A DNA stretch of 15,322 nt, taken from Lachnospiraceae bacterium UBA3826 (GTDB lineage Bacteria > Bacillota > Clostridia > Lachnospirales > Lachnospiraceae). Position 1 is the first letter of the stretch; each line of letters starts with the position of its first letter. Under the pieces are notes generated by a model that searched no databases, had not been told where the DNA came from, and saw only the letters and a list, made by a program, of their open reading frames with translations. Location of the stretch: assembly GCA_002393095.1 (NCBI GenBank), contig DGII01000056.1, positions 1 to 15,322 of the forward strand, written 5' to 3'. Both the position numbers and the translations under genes were made by a program. Positions 14,840 through 15,322 of this stretch are shown one piece after another.

Positions 14840-15322
14840 TTAAAAAAGCTTATTCTCCATTGCATCCGGGTCCACAGCGAACTGTACCGCAGTCTCTTTG
14901 GATATCTTATTGGCAAAATAAATCTGCTGTATACAGTCATCCATCGTGATCATACCCATCTTACGATTAGTCTGCATGACACTTGTAAGCTGATGCGACT
15001 TACCCTCTCTTATAAGATTCTTAACCGCATTGGTCGTATGAAGCACTTCAAAAGCCGCTACTCTGCCGTTGCCGTCCGCAGTCGGCATAAGCTGCTGCGA
15101 GATGACCGCTTCGAGCACGTTGGCAAGCTGTACTCTGATCTGCTGCTGCTGATGCGGCGGGAATACGTCGATGATACGGTCGACGGTAGATGCCGCACCG
15201 ATGGTATGCAGGGTGGAAAGCACCAAGTGTCCTGTAATAGCGGCACGGATACCGATATCGGCAGTTTCCGAGTCACGCATCTCACCAATCATAACGATGT
15301 CAGGGTCCTGACGAAGGATAGA
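14840..15322 (-). CDS. PilT-like type IV pilus retraction ATPase, C-terminal part only
   Basis: The frame is open to the window edge, so only the last 160 residues are seen. The first visible residues, SILRQDPDIVMIGEMRDSET, include the Walker B region of secretion ATPases. They are followed by the His-box segment ITGHLVLSTLHTIGAAS, then IDVFPPHQQQQIRVQLANVL and ISQQLMPTADG. The C-terminal stretch (REGKSHQLTSVMQTNRKMGM) is more like PilT, the retraction motor, than PilB or GspE assembly ATPases: the DVFPP motif and the short helical end agree, and no C-terminal zinc cluster is seen. PilT hydrolyses ATP at the pilus base to retract the fibre, powering twitching or DNA uptake. The N-terminal domain and Walker A lie to the right. 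Its own terminator ends the unit before comM. Confidence 0.88.
   Translation of the reverse strand, partial: SILRQDPDIVMIGEMRDSETADIGIRAAITGHLVLSTLHTIGAASTVDRIIDVFPPHQQQQIRVQLANVLEAVISQQLMPTADGNGRVAAFEVLHTTNAVKNLIREGKSHQLTSVMQTNRKMGMITMDDCIQQIYFANKISKETAVQFAVDPDAMENKLF

Overview
The window looks like chromosome of an anaerobic Lachnospiraceae-type Firmicute (Clostridia). The evidence is the Ptb/Buk butyrate pair, the secA-prfB pair, a DUF975 membrane protein, a putative SprA-type metallopeptidase, strong AGGAGG-type ribosome binding sites and family-level protein character. Genus cannot be fixed from the sequence. A chemoreceptor and a PilT-type ATPase suggest a motile or piliated cell. Every gene I support lies on the minus strand, so transcription runs from high to low coordinates.

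Right end (14655-15322): the C-terminal part of a PilT-like retraction ATPase, cut by the window edge, ends at a clear intrinsic terminator. Next comes a structured promoter region. A TTGACT-N17-TAGAGT promoter has its spacer filled by a perfect 7-bp inverted repeat, and a 10-bp direct repeat lies at the start of transcription. It drives comM (YifB-type AAA+ ATPase) and dprA, which are 11 bp apart once the dprA start is corrected. All three genes belong to families used in natural transformation or type IV pilus function.

Centre (1994-12140): a consensus-like extended -10 promoter precedes ptb and buk, which convert butyryl-CoA to butyrate with ATP gain. No terminator is visible in the short gaps from there through secA, prfB, a DUF4190-like membrane protein, a HExxH metallopeptidase-like protein, a DUF975 membrane protein and tex. 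Gaps are 5-36 bp, so this could be one eight-gene transcription unit joining butyrate energy metabolism to protein export, translation termination and RNA binding. The prfB gene has no programmed frameshift. Tex carries a polar linker insertion.

Left end (1-1993): a methyl-accepting chemotaxis protein with a six-helix membrane domain has its own promoter and ends at a 10-bp-stem terminator. Three bases beyond that stem begins the 5' part of a group IIC intron on the same strand, which runs off the left edge. Its domain I matches the Oceanobacillus iheyensis group IIC intron in many conserved blocks, and its position beside a terminator is the known habit of that class.

I saw no tRNA, rRNA, CRISPR array or insertion sequence.
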